Shown piece by piece: positions 1 to 8,267 of a DNA stretch of 8,812 bases (its first letter is position 1; every line of letters starts with the position of its first letter). Source of the DNA: DTSX01 sp964633465 (GTDB lineage Bacteria; Pseudomonadota; Gammaproteobacteria; Steroidobacterales; UBA11654); assembly GCA_964633465.1 (NCBI GenBank), contig CAZWGB010000053.1, forward strand, positions 1 through 8,812, written 5' to 3'. Made by a program: the position numbers and the translations under genes. The notes under the pieces were generated by a model. That model searched no databases and was not told where the DNA came from. It saw only the letters and a program-made list of their open reading frames with translations.

Positions 1-83
1 TTTTCTAGTTCAACTCTAAAAATTGTATTTGGCAGAGTTTCTTTAACCACACCTTGCATTTGTATTGCTTCCTCTTTTGCCAT
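1..83 (-). CDS. infA: Translation initiation factor IF-1, 5' part only (cut by window edge)
   Basis: The reverse strand from 83 encodes 27 residues beginning [20 protein letters not shown] and continuing IFRVELE, which is the hallmark N-terminus of bacterial IF-1 (first strands of the S1/OB fold). IF-1 binds the 30S A site and works with IF-2 and IF-3 in initiation; the full protein is usually about 72 residues, so roughly 60% lies outside the window. The ATG start is supported by an AGGAG eight bases upstream. It lies 41 bases downstream of the trxB stop on the same strand, so co-transcription with trxB is plausible. In E. coli infA is also near trxB, but with cydDC and aat between them. Identification is from recognition of the motif; only the missing 3' part is unseen. 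Confidence 0.93.
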   Translation of the reverse strand, partial: MAKEEAIQMQGVVKETLPNTIFRVELE

Positions 84-91
84 GCAAAATT

Positions 92-96
92 CTCCT
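92..96 (-). promoter_or_regulatory. Shine-Dalgarno sequence of infA
   Basis: On the minus strand AGGAG lies eight bases before the infA ATG. It is one of the best Shine-Dalgarno matches noted in the window and fixes the infA start. It contrasts with trxB, lolA and serS, which have no comparable purine-rich site. Confidence 0.8.
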
Positions 97-124
97 AATA
101 AAAATTTTAGTTTAAATCATATTG

Positions 125-1084
<960 letters not shown>

Positions 1085-1115
1085 TTAATGCGATGTGTTA
1101 GATTTTCTATAAACA

Positions 1116-1144
1116 ATTATAATATTGCAAATGAGAGTCATTGA
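1116..1144 (-). promoter_or_regulatory. Candidate trxB promoter
   Basis: On the minus strand a perfect TATAAT occupies 1121 down to 1116, which would start transcription near 1109 and give a leader of about 27 bases before the trxB ATG. No good -35 is found at 17 bases: the sequence around 1139-1144 reads TCAATG. Position and the consensus -10 support it, but AT-rich intergenic DNA yields such boxes by chance. Confidence 0.35.
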
Positions 1145-1156
1145 TGAGTATATAAT
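1125..1156 (+). promoter_or_regulatory. Candidate promoter for ftsK and downstream genes
   Basis: A perfect TATAAT lies at 1151-1156 in the plus strand. The best -35-like element, TTGCAA at 1125-1130, is 20 bases upstream, longer than the ideal 17. The predicted RNA would begin near 1163 with a leader of about 48 bases before the ATT start at 1211. It overlaps the candidate trxB promoter back to back, so the two could compete for or share a regulator. This is the only intergenic space upstream of the rightward gene cluster. Confidence 0.35.
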
Positions 1157-1198
1157 TTGAAACATCAATTATTCTTTTTTTTAAATAATCTTTAGTTC

Positions 1199-1213
1199 AA
1201 GGAAAAAGTTATT
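1199..1213 (+). promoter_or_regulatory. Shine-Dalgarno and non-canonical ATT start of ftsK
   Basis: AAGGA at 1199-1203 is followed by seven bases and then ATT at 1211-1213, in frame with ftsK. The frame is open upstream to a TAG at 1193-1195, and between that stop and 1313 there is no ATG, GTG, TTG or CTG codon in frame. The spacing is ideal for initiation, whereas the first conventional candidate (TTG at 1313) has no Shine-Dalgarno site and lies at the end of the first membrane helix. ATT starts are known for infC and pcnB of E. coli. Initiation here is inferred from sequence only. Confidence 0.65.
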
Positions 1214-3538
1214 TCTAATATCAACATCAAAAAGCCGTTTAATAAAGGTTCCATTCTACGAGAATCTGCTGTTATTGCTCTATTTTCTTTTGCATTAATT
1301 ATACTCATTGCATTGATTACTTATGATGTATCAGACCCAGGGTATAAAAATATAAAAAGCGTAAGTGAAGTAAACAACTATCTGGGTATAGTGGGGGCAT
1401 TATTCTCCAGTTTTGTTATCTATCTTTTTGGATTAGCAAGTTATTTCTTTCCATTACTTTTCTTTGTGTATGGGCTCAATTTAATAGACAGAAAAGAAAA
1501 TCCTAGATCTGATGTTCAGTCTGTTGTAATCAAATTTATAGCTTTCTTATTTGTTTTACTCTCAACATGTTGTCTATCAAGTATGCACATTTCAGTATCA
1601 TGGGTACCCCTTGACTCAGGTGCAGGTGGGATAATTGGCCTAGAAATTTATCAGTTGTTATACCAAGGGTTAGGGGAGATTGGTGCTACTCTCCTTTCAT
1701 CAGCTATCTGGATAATTTTTTTGCCGATTTTTATTGGCTTTTCATGGGTCAAGCTCATTCATATAAGCAGTAAGTCTGTTATCACTTGCGTTACTATTCT
1801 TAGCCAATTTTTTGTCAGGTTTTTTACTTCATTAAAAAAGTTTATTGATGCATTTGGAGAGAAAAACACAACCAAAGAGAAAAAAGGCACAAAAGAGACT
1901 AAAACAGAGGCAGTTGAAAAAGTTGTTAAGAGTGATTCAAAACCTGACAAAAAAGTGAAGGAAATTGAAGAAGGAAAAAAAGCAATCAAAGAGAGACAAA
2001 CAAAACTTTTCCAATCTAGATCTGATGATGAATTACCTGATTTGAATCTATTGGATAAAGCTTCTGATGAAAAAATAGGAAATTCCCAAGAGTCCATGGA
2101 GGCGATGTCAAGGCTACTGGAAATTAAATTGAAAGATTTTGGAATTATTGCAAATGTTGAGGAAGTTTTGCCTGGACCTATTGTTACCAGGTTTGAAATC
2201 AATCCTGCTCCAGGTGTCAAAGTAAGCCAAATCAGCAATTTATCCAAAGATCTTGCTCGATCATTATCAGTTTCAAGTGTTCGGATTGTTGAAATCATTG
2301 AAGGTAAATCAGTTATAGGAATTGAGATACCAAATGAGAAGAGGGAATTAGTTGTATTGGGTGAGATTTTGAGATCGAAAATGTTTGAAGATATGAAATC
2401 ACCTCTTACCATTGCACTTGGTAAGGATATTGCAGGAAATCCTGTATGCACAGATCTAGCAGAAATGCCTCATCTGTTAATCGCAGGAACGACTGGTTCA
2501 GGAAAATCAGTGGGGATTAATGCAATGGTTTTAAGCCTTCTCTATAAATCAACACCCAAAGATATAAGATTAATCATGATCGATCCAAAAATGCTTGAAT
2601 TATCTGTCTACGGAGGTATTCCGCATTTGCTTTGTCCTGTGGTTACAGATATGAAGGCAGCCGCCAATGCACTCCGCTGGTGTGTTGTTGAAATGGATAG
2701 ACGGTATAAATTGATGGCAAGTTTTAAGGTAAGAAATTTAAATGGTTTAAATAATAAAATCTCAGAATCAATTGCAGCAGGTAACCCTGTATCAGATCCA
2801 TTATTTGATCTTGAGTCAAAAATACAATCTGGAGAGAACTCAGTGGCTCCTGATTTGGAGCCTTTACCAAAGATTGTAGTAGTCATTGATGAATTGGCAG
2901 ATATGATGTTAACAGTTGGTCGGAAAGTAGAACATCTCATCACAAGATTAGCAGCCAAAGCAAGAGCATCAGGAATTTATATGATAATTGCAACTCAAAG
3001 ACCTTCTGTCGATGTAATTACTGGTCTGATCAAAGCTAACATTCCTTGTAGGATTGCTTATCAGGTATCCGCTAAAGTTGATTCTAGAACCATTTTAGAT
3101 CAAATGGGGGCAGAAAGTTTACTCGGTAATGGAGATATGTTGTTTATTCAACCAGGAACCTCCATGCCAATCAGGATCCATGGAGCTTTTGTTTCAGATG
3201 AAGAAGTCAGGAGAGTTTCAGAAAATTTACAATCTAGTTCGGAACCAGTTTTTTTAGATGAGGTTACATCTGGAAAAATTGAGAACATTCCAGGGATTGA
3301 TTCTAAAGGAGTTACAAATGGCTCAGAAGATAGTGAATCAGATCCCTTATATGATGAGGCTGTTAAGTTGGTTACTGAGTCTAGAAATGCATCGATCTCA
3401 TCTGTTCAAAGAAGACTTAGAATAGGTTATAACAGAGCAGCAAGACTTGTAGAGCAAATGGAAGATGTGGGTATTGTTGGTCCCCTTGAAACGAATGGTA
3501 AAAGGGAAGTTTTAGCACCTCCACCACCAGAAGATTAA
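1211..3538 (+). CDS. ftsK: DNA translocase FtsK
   Basis: FtsK anchors at the division septum and pumps chromosome ends, directed by KOPS sites and activating XerCD recombination at dif. From ATT at 1211 the product is 775 residues; counted from TTG at 1313 it is 741, and positions below use the 741 numbering. The upstream 34 codons supply [20 protein letters not shown], the first membrane helix, joining the family motif TYDVSDPG at 3-10. Further helices lie near 23-54, 71-90 and 125-147. A short Lys/Glu-rich linker spans about 183-260. The RecA-like motor has Walker A GTTGSGKS at 392-399, IDPKMLEL at 423-430, Walker [11 protein letters not shown] at 521-530 and [12 protein letters not shown] at 560-571. 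The winged-helix gamma domain (about 679-741) retains [12 protein letters not shown] and ends in [11 protein letters not shown]. The motor and gamma domains read like E. coli FtsK, but the linker is far shorter than in the 1329-residue E. coli protein. lolA follows after 9 bases. Confidence 0.96.
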   Translation: MSNINIKKPFNKGSILRESAVIALFSFALIILIALITYDVSDPGYKNIKSVSEVNNYLGIVGALFSSFVIYLFGLASYFFPLLFFVYGLNLIDRKENPRSDVQSVVIKFIAFLFVLLSTCCLSSMHISVSWVPLDSGAGGIIGLEIYQLLYQGLGEIGATLLSSAIWIIFLPIFIGFSWVKLIHISSKSVITCVTILSQFFVRFFTSLKKFIDAFGEKNTTKEKKGTKETKTEAVEKVVKSDSKPDKKVKEIEEGKKAIKERQTKLFQSRSDDELPDLNLLDKASDEKIGNSQESMEAMSRLLEIKLKDFGIIANVEEVLPGPIVTRFEINPAPGVKVSQISNLSKDLARSLSVSSVRIVEIIEGKSVIGIEIPNEKRELVVLGEILRSKMFEDMKSPLTIALGKDIAGNPVCTDLAEMPHLLIAGTTGSGKSVGINAMVLSLLYKSTPKDIRLIMIDPKMLELSVYGGIPHLLCPVVTDMKAAANALRWCVVEMDRRYKLMASFKVRNLNGLNNKISESIAAGNPVSDPLFDLESKIQSGENSVAPDLEPLPKIVVVIDELADMMLTVGRKVEHLITRLAAKARASGIYMIIATQRPSVDVITGLIKANIPCRIAYQVSAKVDSRTILDQMGAESLLGNGDMLFIQPGTSMPIRIHGAFVSDEEVRRVSENLQSSSEPVFLDEVTSGKIENIPGIDSKGVTNGSEDSESDPLYDEAVKLVTESRNASISSVQRRLRIGYNRAARLVEQMEDVGIVGPLETNGKREVLAPPPPED

Positions 3539-3547
3539 GTTAAAAAA

Positions 3548-4186
3548 ATGCCAAAACTAAAGAACTGTGGCTCCATCGTTATAATGTTCATTAGTTTATT
3601 AGCTTTTGATCCCATACATTCCTCTGAAGAGACTAGATTTAACATTAATAACTATTTGAATGAGATCCAGTCAATCCAAGCCAACTTTAAACAAACAATT
3701 TTCAGTTCTGGAAACGAAGTGATTGATTATAGTGAGGGCTCATTTCTTCTTAAAAAACCAGGTAAAATAATCTGGAAATTTACAGCCCCTAGCATAAAGA
3801 AAATAGTCGTTCATGACCAAAAAATTACAACTTACGATGCCGATTTGAATCAAGTTCTAATAGTTCCATTTTCAGATCGATATCAATCATCACTCGCCAA
3901 TATTTTGCTTAAAAATGATAGCTTAATGAGTTATTACCAGATCAGTTCAGAAACAGAAAAAGACAATATCTATTCGGTTGTTCTGGTTCAGAAGGGGAGT
4001 AATAATCTTTTTAAAAGAGTGAAAATTAGTGTCGTTAAAATGCATTTAACCAAAATAAAATTATGGGATGCCAGCGGTCAATCTATTGATATTAGTTTTG
4101 ATGATATTGTTCTAAATGCCTCGTTATCTGATGCCTCTTTTAAATTTTCTATTCCTAAGGGTGCTGATGTTTTTGATCAAACATAA
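3548..4186 (+). CDS. lolA: Outer-membrane lipoprotein carrier protein LolA
   Basis: LolA is the periplasmic chaperone that takes lipoproteins released by LolCDE and hands them to LolB at the outer membrane. The 212-residue product begins with a basic stretch (KLKN) and a hydrophobic core at about 9-20, with probable signal-peptide cleavage near residues 24-26. Family landmarks are the early QANFKQTIF at 43-51, the GSFLLKKPGKIIWKF strand region at 64-78 (matching the GxxxxKRPxxxxW pattern), a region matching LLKND at 120-124 and the terminal FKFSIPKGADVFD at 198-210. Length fits the family. It lies directly after ftsK, as in many gammaproteobacteria, with a 9-base gap and only a weak purine stretch before the ATG. 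Translation coupled to ftsK is therefore likely. Its stop overlaps the next start by one base (TAATG). Confidence 0.93.
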   Translation: MPKLKNCGSIVIMFISLLAFDPIHSSEETRFNINNYLNEIQSIQANFKQTIFSSGNEVIDYSEGSFLLKKPGKIIWKFTAPSIKKIVVHDQKITTYDADLNQVLIVPFSDRYQSSLANILLKNDSLMSYYQISSETEKDNIYSVVLVQKGSNNLFKRVKISVVKMHLTKIKLWDASGQSIDISFDDIVLNASLSDASFKFSIPKGADVFDQT

Positions 4187-4605
4187 TGAGTCTTTCAAAA
4201 TCAAAATCTAAAGTTAATCAAATCACGCAGAGCTTAAGAAATTTAGCGATGCGTCATAATCTTTATTTTCAAGTAACTGGGTCTGTTTTAATTTTGGGGT
4301 TTTTAACTTATCTGCATTTTATGCAGCCACCTTCAATAGATATAGAACTAACTTTATTTGACAAGTTGTTACACTTTTTAATGTTCTTCTTTACCATGAT
4401 GTGGTTTATGTATATTACAAAAAAATGGCTAGCCTCAGCATTTTTATTGATTATATTAGGTTTGATACTTGAATGGATTCAGATGAATTTCATCTTAAAC
4501 CGTTCTTTTGACTGGTTAGACTGGATTGCTGATGGGGCTGGTATATTAATTTGTTTTCTTTTGCTCCCTGTTCTAATAGATAAATATTTTGATAGTTCTG
4601 TCTAA
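4186..4605 (+). CDS. Small VanZ-like integral membrane protein
   Basis: The 139-residue product has a basic N-terminus (about 1-25) and four predicted membrane helices near 27-45, 61-78, 82-99 and 112-132. VanZ-family features are visible: an acidic-aromatic DKLLHF at 59-64 entering helix 2, EWIQ at 96-99 ending helix 3, and the segment RSFDWLDWIADGAG at 106-119 entering helix 4. VanZ itself gives low-level teicoplanin resistance in enterococcal gene clusters, but most VanZ-like proteins have no known function and nothing here suggests glycopeptide resistance. The ATG shares one base with the lolA stop, so translation is probably coupled. A second ATG at codon 22 (4249) would remove the basic tail and is less likely. 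In E. coli the rarA gene occupies the place between lolA and serS; no trace of it is seen here. Confidence 0.8.
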   Translation: MSLSKSKSKVNQITQSLRNLAMRHNLYFQVTGSVLILGFLTYLHFMQPPSIDIELTLFDKLLHFLMFFFTMMWFMYITKKWLASAFLLIILGLILEWIQMNFILNRSFDWLDWIADGAGILICFLLLPVLIDKYFDSSV

Positions 4606-4617
4606 TTTTCAGATAAT
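4589..4617 (+). promoter_or_regulatory. Strong sigma70-type promoter candidate for serS
   Basis: TTGATA at 4589-4594 and GATAAT at 4612-4617 each match the consensus at five of six positions and are separated by exactly 17 bases. Transcription would begin near 4624, leaving a leader of about 16 bases before the serS ATG at 4640. The -35 lies within the last codons of the VanZ-like gene. It would let serS be expressed apart from the upstream cluster, which fits an essential tRNA synthetase. Sequence-only prediction. Confidence 0.55.
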
Positions 4618-4639
4618 TTTATAGACTTTCCATATACAT

Positions 4640-5914
4640 ATGTTAGATCCAAAAAGAATAAGATCCGATAAGAATTACATCACCAAAAACTTTTCTCGTC
4701 GTGGTGTAAAAGTTGATCTGGATGAAGTGATAGAACTGGATGCTCAACGACGGCAACTTCAATCTGAGCTGGATAATTTGCGTGCTGAAAAAAACAGAGC
4801 CTCTAAAGAAATTGGTTTAGCAAAATCAGAGACTGACGCTATCTCAGAGTCAAAAGCAAGAATTCGTGAGTTGAATCAGGATTTAAAAAATGCAGAGAAA
4901 GAATTAAACAAACTATCTAATCAACTCAGTATATTTTATTTAAGTTTTCCAAATTTACTTCATGATTCAGTACCAGAAGGGGATGAGGAATCAATGAATC
5001 AAGAAATCCGAGTCTGGGGAGAGCCTAGGGTATTTGATTTTAAAGTTAAGGATCATGTACAGCTGGGACAAGATCTAGAATTGTTGGATTTTGAGACAGC
5101 TGCAAAAATATCTGGATCACGTTTCGCGGTTTTTAAAAACGATTTTGCCAGACTTCACAGGGCCTTGATTCAATTCATGATTGATGTCCATACACAAGAA
5201 AATAATTACACCGAGTATTATGTGCCCAGTCTAGTAAAAAGTAGCTCTCTTGAAGGAACAGGTAACTTGCCTAAGTTTAAAGACGATCTTTTTAAGATAG
5301 ATGGCAATGATGATTTCTATTTAATACCCACCGCTGAGGTTCCATTAACAAACCTAGTTAGGGACACGATTCTACAAACTGACGAATTACCTAAAAAATT
5401 TATTGCCCATACACCCTGCTATCGATCTGAGGCTGGTTCTTACGGTAAGGATACCAGGGGTATGATTCGACAACACCAGTTTGAAAAAGTCGAATTGGTT
5501 CACATTGTTAAACCCGAAGAGTCTTACGATGCTTTGGAAGAATTAACTCAGAATGCAGAATCTATTTTGATTAAATTGGGTCTTCCTTATAGAGTAGTTT
5601 TGCTCTGCTCTGGAGACAGTAGTTTTGCAGCTGCAAAAACCTATGATATTGAGGTCTGGTTACCATCACAAGACCGTTACAGAGAAATATCTTCTTGCAG
5701 TAATTGTGAATCATTTCAGGCAAGAAGAATGAAGGCTAGATGGAAAAATGAGCAAACAGGTCAAAATGAGTTTGTCCATACTCTCAATGGATCTGGGTTG
5801 GCAGTTGGTAGGACTTTGATCGCCATTGTTGAAAACTATCAGCAAAAAGATGGAACAATTACGATACCTGAAGTAATGCGGCCCTATATGAGGAACCAGG
5901 AAGTAATAGGATAA
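4640..5914 (+). CDS. serS: Serine--tRNA ligase
   Basis: This cytoplasmic class II synthetase charges tRNA(Ser), and also tRNA(Sec) where present, with serine. The 424-residue product has the typical length and the standard N-terminus MLDPKRIRSD. An alpha-helical coiled-coil arm, which contacts the long variable arm of tRNA(Ser), spans about 27-97. Catalytic landmarks are TAEVPLTNL at 231-239, motif 2 at about 253-286 with YRSEAGSYGKDTRGMIRQHQF, ISSCSNCESFQARRMKAR at 350-367 and motif 3 NGSGLAVGRTLIAIVENYQ at 383-401, followed by IPEVMRPYM at 409-417. One local deviation is GDSSFAAAKTYD at 325-336, where the family usually has GD(M/T/L)GF. No clear Shine-Dalgarno site precedes the ATG, and the predicted leader is very short. 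The stop is two bases from the convergent stop of the channel gene. Confidence 0.97.
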   Translation: MLDPKRIRSDKNYITKNFSRRGVKVDLDEVIELDAQRRQLQSELDNLRAEKNRASKEIGLAKSETDAISESKARIRELNQDLKNAEKELNKLSNQLSIFYLSFPNLLHDSVPEGDEESMNQEIRVWGEPRVFDFKVKDHVQLGQDLELLDFETAAKISGSRFAVFKNDFARLHRALIQFMIDVHTQENNYTEYYVPSLVKSSSLEGTGNLPKFKDDLFKIDGNDDFYLIPTAEVPLTNLVRDTILQTDELPKKFIAHTPCYRSEAGSYGKDTRGMIRQHQFEKVELVHIVKPEESYDALEELTQNAESILIKLGLPYRVVLLCSGDSSFAAAKTYDIEVWLPSQDRYREISSCSNCESFQARRMKARWKNEQTGQNEFVHTLNGSGLAVGRTLIAIVENYQQKDGTITIPEVMRPYMRNQEVIG

Positions 5915-5916
5915 CT

Positions 5917-8265
5917 TTATTTAGACTTTTCTTTCGACTCGGGTGACCAATCCTTTATATGTATATCTCTTTGAGGAAAGGGAATAATGATCTTGTTCTT
6001 TTGAAATTCTTCGTCAATTTTAAAATTGAGTTCACTAACAACATCGTATCGTTTTTTGATATCAAAAATTCGAACTCTTAGCTCAAATTCAAGAGCACTG
6101 TCTCCAAACCCCATGAACAATGCCTTTGGTTCTGAGACTCTGCCATCAGTTATAACATTCTTATTTTTGTGACTTACACTTTCGAGAATTTGCTTCACTT
6201 TGTTAATGTCACTGCCATAGGCAACACCAACTCTAATTCTGAGTCTTCCATAGGGATTATGTAGCACCCAGTTAGTTACACGTCCAGAAATCAATTCTGA
6301 GTTTGGAACCAACATATCTTGATTGTCCAAAGTTTCGATTTCTGTAGCACGTATACTAATTTTTTTAACAAAGCCTTCAACATCACCAACGGTTACAAAA
6401 TCTCCAGCTTTGATGGGCCGTTCAAATAGGAGGATAATCCCTGAAACAAAGTTATTTGCTATCGATTGTAATCCAAATCCAATTCCTACAGAGAGCGCGC
6501 CAGCGACTACGGCTAAACCAGTTACATTAATTCCCGCTATAGATAAACCAACCAGTAGAGAAATCGTAAAACCCGTGTAACCCACTATTGTCACCAAAGC
6601 ATCTCTGGCCCCTCTATCGCTAGAAATTATCTGTCTCAACCATCGTTTGTCAATCCATCTTTTGATCCACCCTGTAATTGCAAGCAACACTGTGAAAGCT
6701 ATGACACCTCCGATAATATTACTTGGGACAATGCGTATTCCGCCTATAGGTATCCCATCCCTTGCGTACGAAGACAAAGTGCCTAAAACAGTTCCTGTTG
6801 GGTCCCAAATATTGAATATGATTACTAGGAAGCCAACCCAAAATAGAGCATCAAAAAACAACTGATAAATTCCAAGTTTGGACTTACCTTGGTCTCTGGC
6901 GATGTTTAAAAAATTCCTTATTTGAATTCCAATCATATTGGTTGAGGCGTTGATCCAATTCCTAGTTTTAACGCTAAGAGTAAGAAGAGACCACAAGGCA
7001 TAACTTGCAAGAAGAGTGATCATAAAACCACTCAAAATAAAACTTGCTAGATTATGAAAACCTGATAGCTCAGCTAGGAAACTGATAGCTAATGCAGAGT
7101 AACCTAACAAACTTAAAATTCTATATTGACCATCAATCAATAATGATGCTGAAAAAGTTTTGAGTACTAGGATGAGAGCTACTATTAATGCGCCAACTAT
7201 CCCGATTCTCATGAGTGACTGCTCAGCTGCTGCAGCACTGCTTACATTGCTTGATAGCCAATCAGGGCCGAAAACAATGTAGCTAATAATAAGAATCAAA
7301 GTGAAAAACCTCATCCTTTGTCTAAGGGATCGAGAATCATCGTCACTGAAACCATCTTTAATACCTACAGGTGAGAGTGATCCGGTAGCAAAGTTGATGA
7401 AAACGTAGAATAAAGATGCAATAAAAGGACTCAAAGCTAATCTCACAATCAGTGATTCGGAGACCCCCACAGATATTGCAAGACTGATGGCTATAGAAAC
7501 ACCCAAAGATGCAACAATTAAAGGAGCTTGAACTCGTCCAAAGGGTTTAAAAACTTTGCGAAGATCTAGAATTAACTGGCGATCAAACTGTTTAAAAAAC
7601 TCAGTATATTGAATTTTTTTAATCTGACCACCTAACAAAAAACCGAACCCAGATCCCAGAATTAAAAGTAAAGCCAACACCAATAAGGTTTCCTGATTAA
7701 TTCTTTTAACGGCTTCATCATCAAATAACAAACTAGGCAACAAAGTGATTTGTTCAGGTATTGTTGCGATTGCTTGAATAATATTAATTTCTTTTTTGCT
7801 TAAAAATTCGGTGGTGAATTCATTGAGTAATTTGTTACTGACATCGATTATTCGTGTTGATCTGACAACTGATAGGTAGCAATTTTTAAGTGTAGCATCA
7901 ACTTGACCTCGGAGATTTCTTGCTGATGTAAGACGATCGTAGATCTCAATATCCACTTCGGGTTTAATTTGTTCTAATGCTTCGACCTCAAGATTCAGAG
8001 TCTCAACTTGGGGTTCAATCTCACTGACACATTCCAATGATTTGGCTCTTAAGCTCAACGCAGTTTCTCTGATGTCCTTGATCTCACTCTCATTCAACGT
8101 CTGATTGTCCAGTTGGTTTTGTAAAATTGAGAGCTGATCAATAACTTGGTTAACCTCAAATTCTGCAGCAGATATCTGATTTGAACCTATAAAAAATAAA
8201 CTGAGAAAGAGACCATAGCAGAGAACAATGGACTTGTTTTTTTGGAGAAGCAAAATTCCTGCCAC
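5917..8265 (-). CDS. Large MscS-family mechanosensitive channel (MscK-like, DUF3772-type N-terminus)
   Basis: The 782-residue inner-membrane protein (numbered from GTG at 8265) should open under membrane tension to release solutes on osmotic downshock. A signal-peptide-like segment (about 12-33) is followed by a predicted helical periplasmic region (35-160) resembling DUF3772. About ten membrane helices follow, near 193-213, 245-268, 273-295, 319-334, 352-371, 383-428 (two), 469-487, 512-533 and 557-578. The pore helix and MscS core include AGALSVGIGFGLQSIANNFV (588-607), LLFERPIKAGDFVTVGDVEG (612-631), LVPNSELISG (652-661) and the terminal IPFPQRDIHIKDW (761-773). The length is between small MscS and E. 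coli MscK, so MscK-like is a safer name than a gene symbol. A stop codon directly precedes GTG. The alternative TTG at 8253 has AGGTGG eight bases upstream and still gives a full signal peptide; I cannot decide between them. The lipid or ion specificity is not visible. Confidence 0.9.
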   Translation of the reverse strand: MAGILLLQKNKSIVLCYGLFLSLFFIGSNQISAAEFEVNQVIDQLSILQNQLDNQTLNESEIKDIRETALSLRAKSLECVSEIEPQVETLNLEVEALEQIKPEVDIEIYDRLTSARNLRGQVDATLKNCYLSVVRSTRIIDVSNKLLNEFTTEFLSKKEINIIQAIATIPEQITLLPSLLFDDEAVKRINQETLLVLALLLILGSGFGFLLGGQIKKIQYTEFFKQFDRQLILDLRKVFKPFGRVQAPLIVASLGVSIAISLAISVGVSESLIVRLALSPFIASLFYVFINFATGSLSPVGIKDGFSDDDSRSLRQRMRFFTLILIISYIVFGPDWLSSNVSSAAAAEQSLMRIGIVGALIVALILVLKTFSASLLIDGQYRILSLLGYSALAISFLAELSGFHNLASFILSGFMITLLASYALWSLLTLSVKTRNWINASTNMIGIQIRNFLNIARDQGKSKLGIYQLFFDALFWVGFLVIIFNIWDPTGTVLGTLSSYARDGIPIGGIRIVPSNIIGGVIAFTVLLAITGWIKRWIDKRWLRQIISSDRGARDALVTIVGYTGFTISLLVGLSIAGINVTGLAVVAGALSVGIGFGLQSIANNFVSGIILLFERPIKAGDFVTVGDVEGFVKKISIRATEIETLDNQDMLVPNSELISGRVTNWVLHNPYGRLRIRVGVAYGSDINKVKQILESVSHKNKNVITDGRVSEPKALFMGFGDSALEFELRVRIFDIKKRYDVVSELNFKIDEEFQKNKIIIPFPQRDIHIKDWSPESKEKSK

Positions 8266-8267
8266 CT
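8262..8267 (-). promoter_or_regulatory. Possible Shine-Dalgarno that would decide the channel-gene start
   Basis: On the minus strand AGGTGG occupies 8267 down to 8262 and overlaps the GTG at 8265. It is eight bases before the in-frame TTG at 8253, good spacing for that start, while the GTG itself has no purine-rich sequence at proper distance. If used, the protein begins four residues later (MLLQKNKSIV...) and the signal peptide remains intact. Confidence 0.4.

Noticed and set aside
1165..1195. AT-only hairpin (ATTATT / AATAAT) with a T-run upstream of ftsK as a terminator
   Set aside because: The stem is six A/T pairs, the T-run is in the loop and not after the stem, and nothing transcribed upstream on that strand needs ending.
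1131..1200. A frameshifted upstream ATG as the real ftsK start
   Set aside because: ATG at 1131 and ATG at 1144 run into stops after nine and three codons, so no simple upstream ATG frame leads into ftsK. The ATT start with a Shine-Dalgarno site is the simpler explanation.
1759..2451. Long open frame on the minus strand within ftsK
   Set aside because: It lies wholly opposite the FtsK linker and motor coding sequence, shows no recognisable family and has the Ser/Phe-rich composition expected from an antisense frame.
2608..2958. Open frame on the minus strand within the FtsK motor region
   Set aside because: Opposite a strongly conserved coding region with Walker B; no start signal or domain.
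6323..6865. Two short plus-strand open frames opposite the channel gene
   Set aside because: They are antisense to the conserved MscS core and membrane region, with Pro/Ile/Thr-rich composition and no Shine-Dalgarno site.
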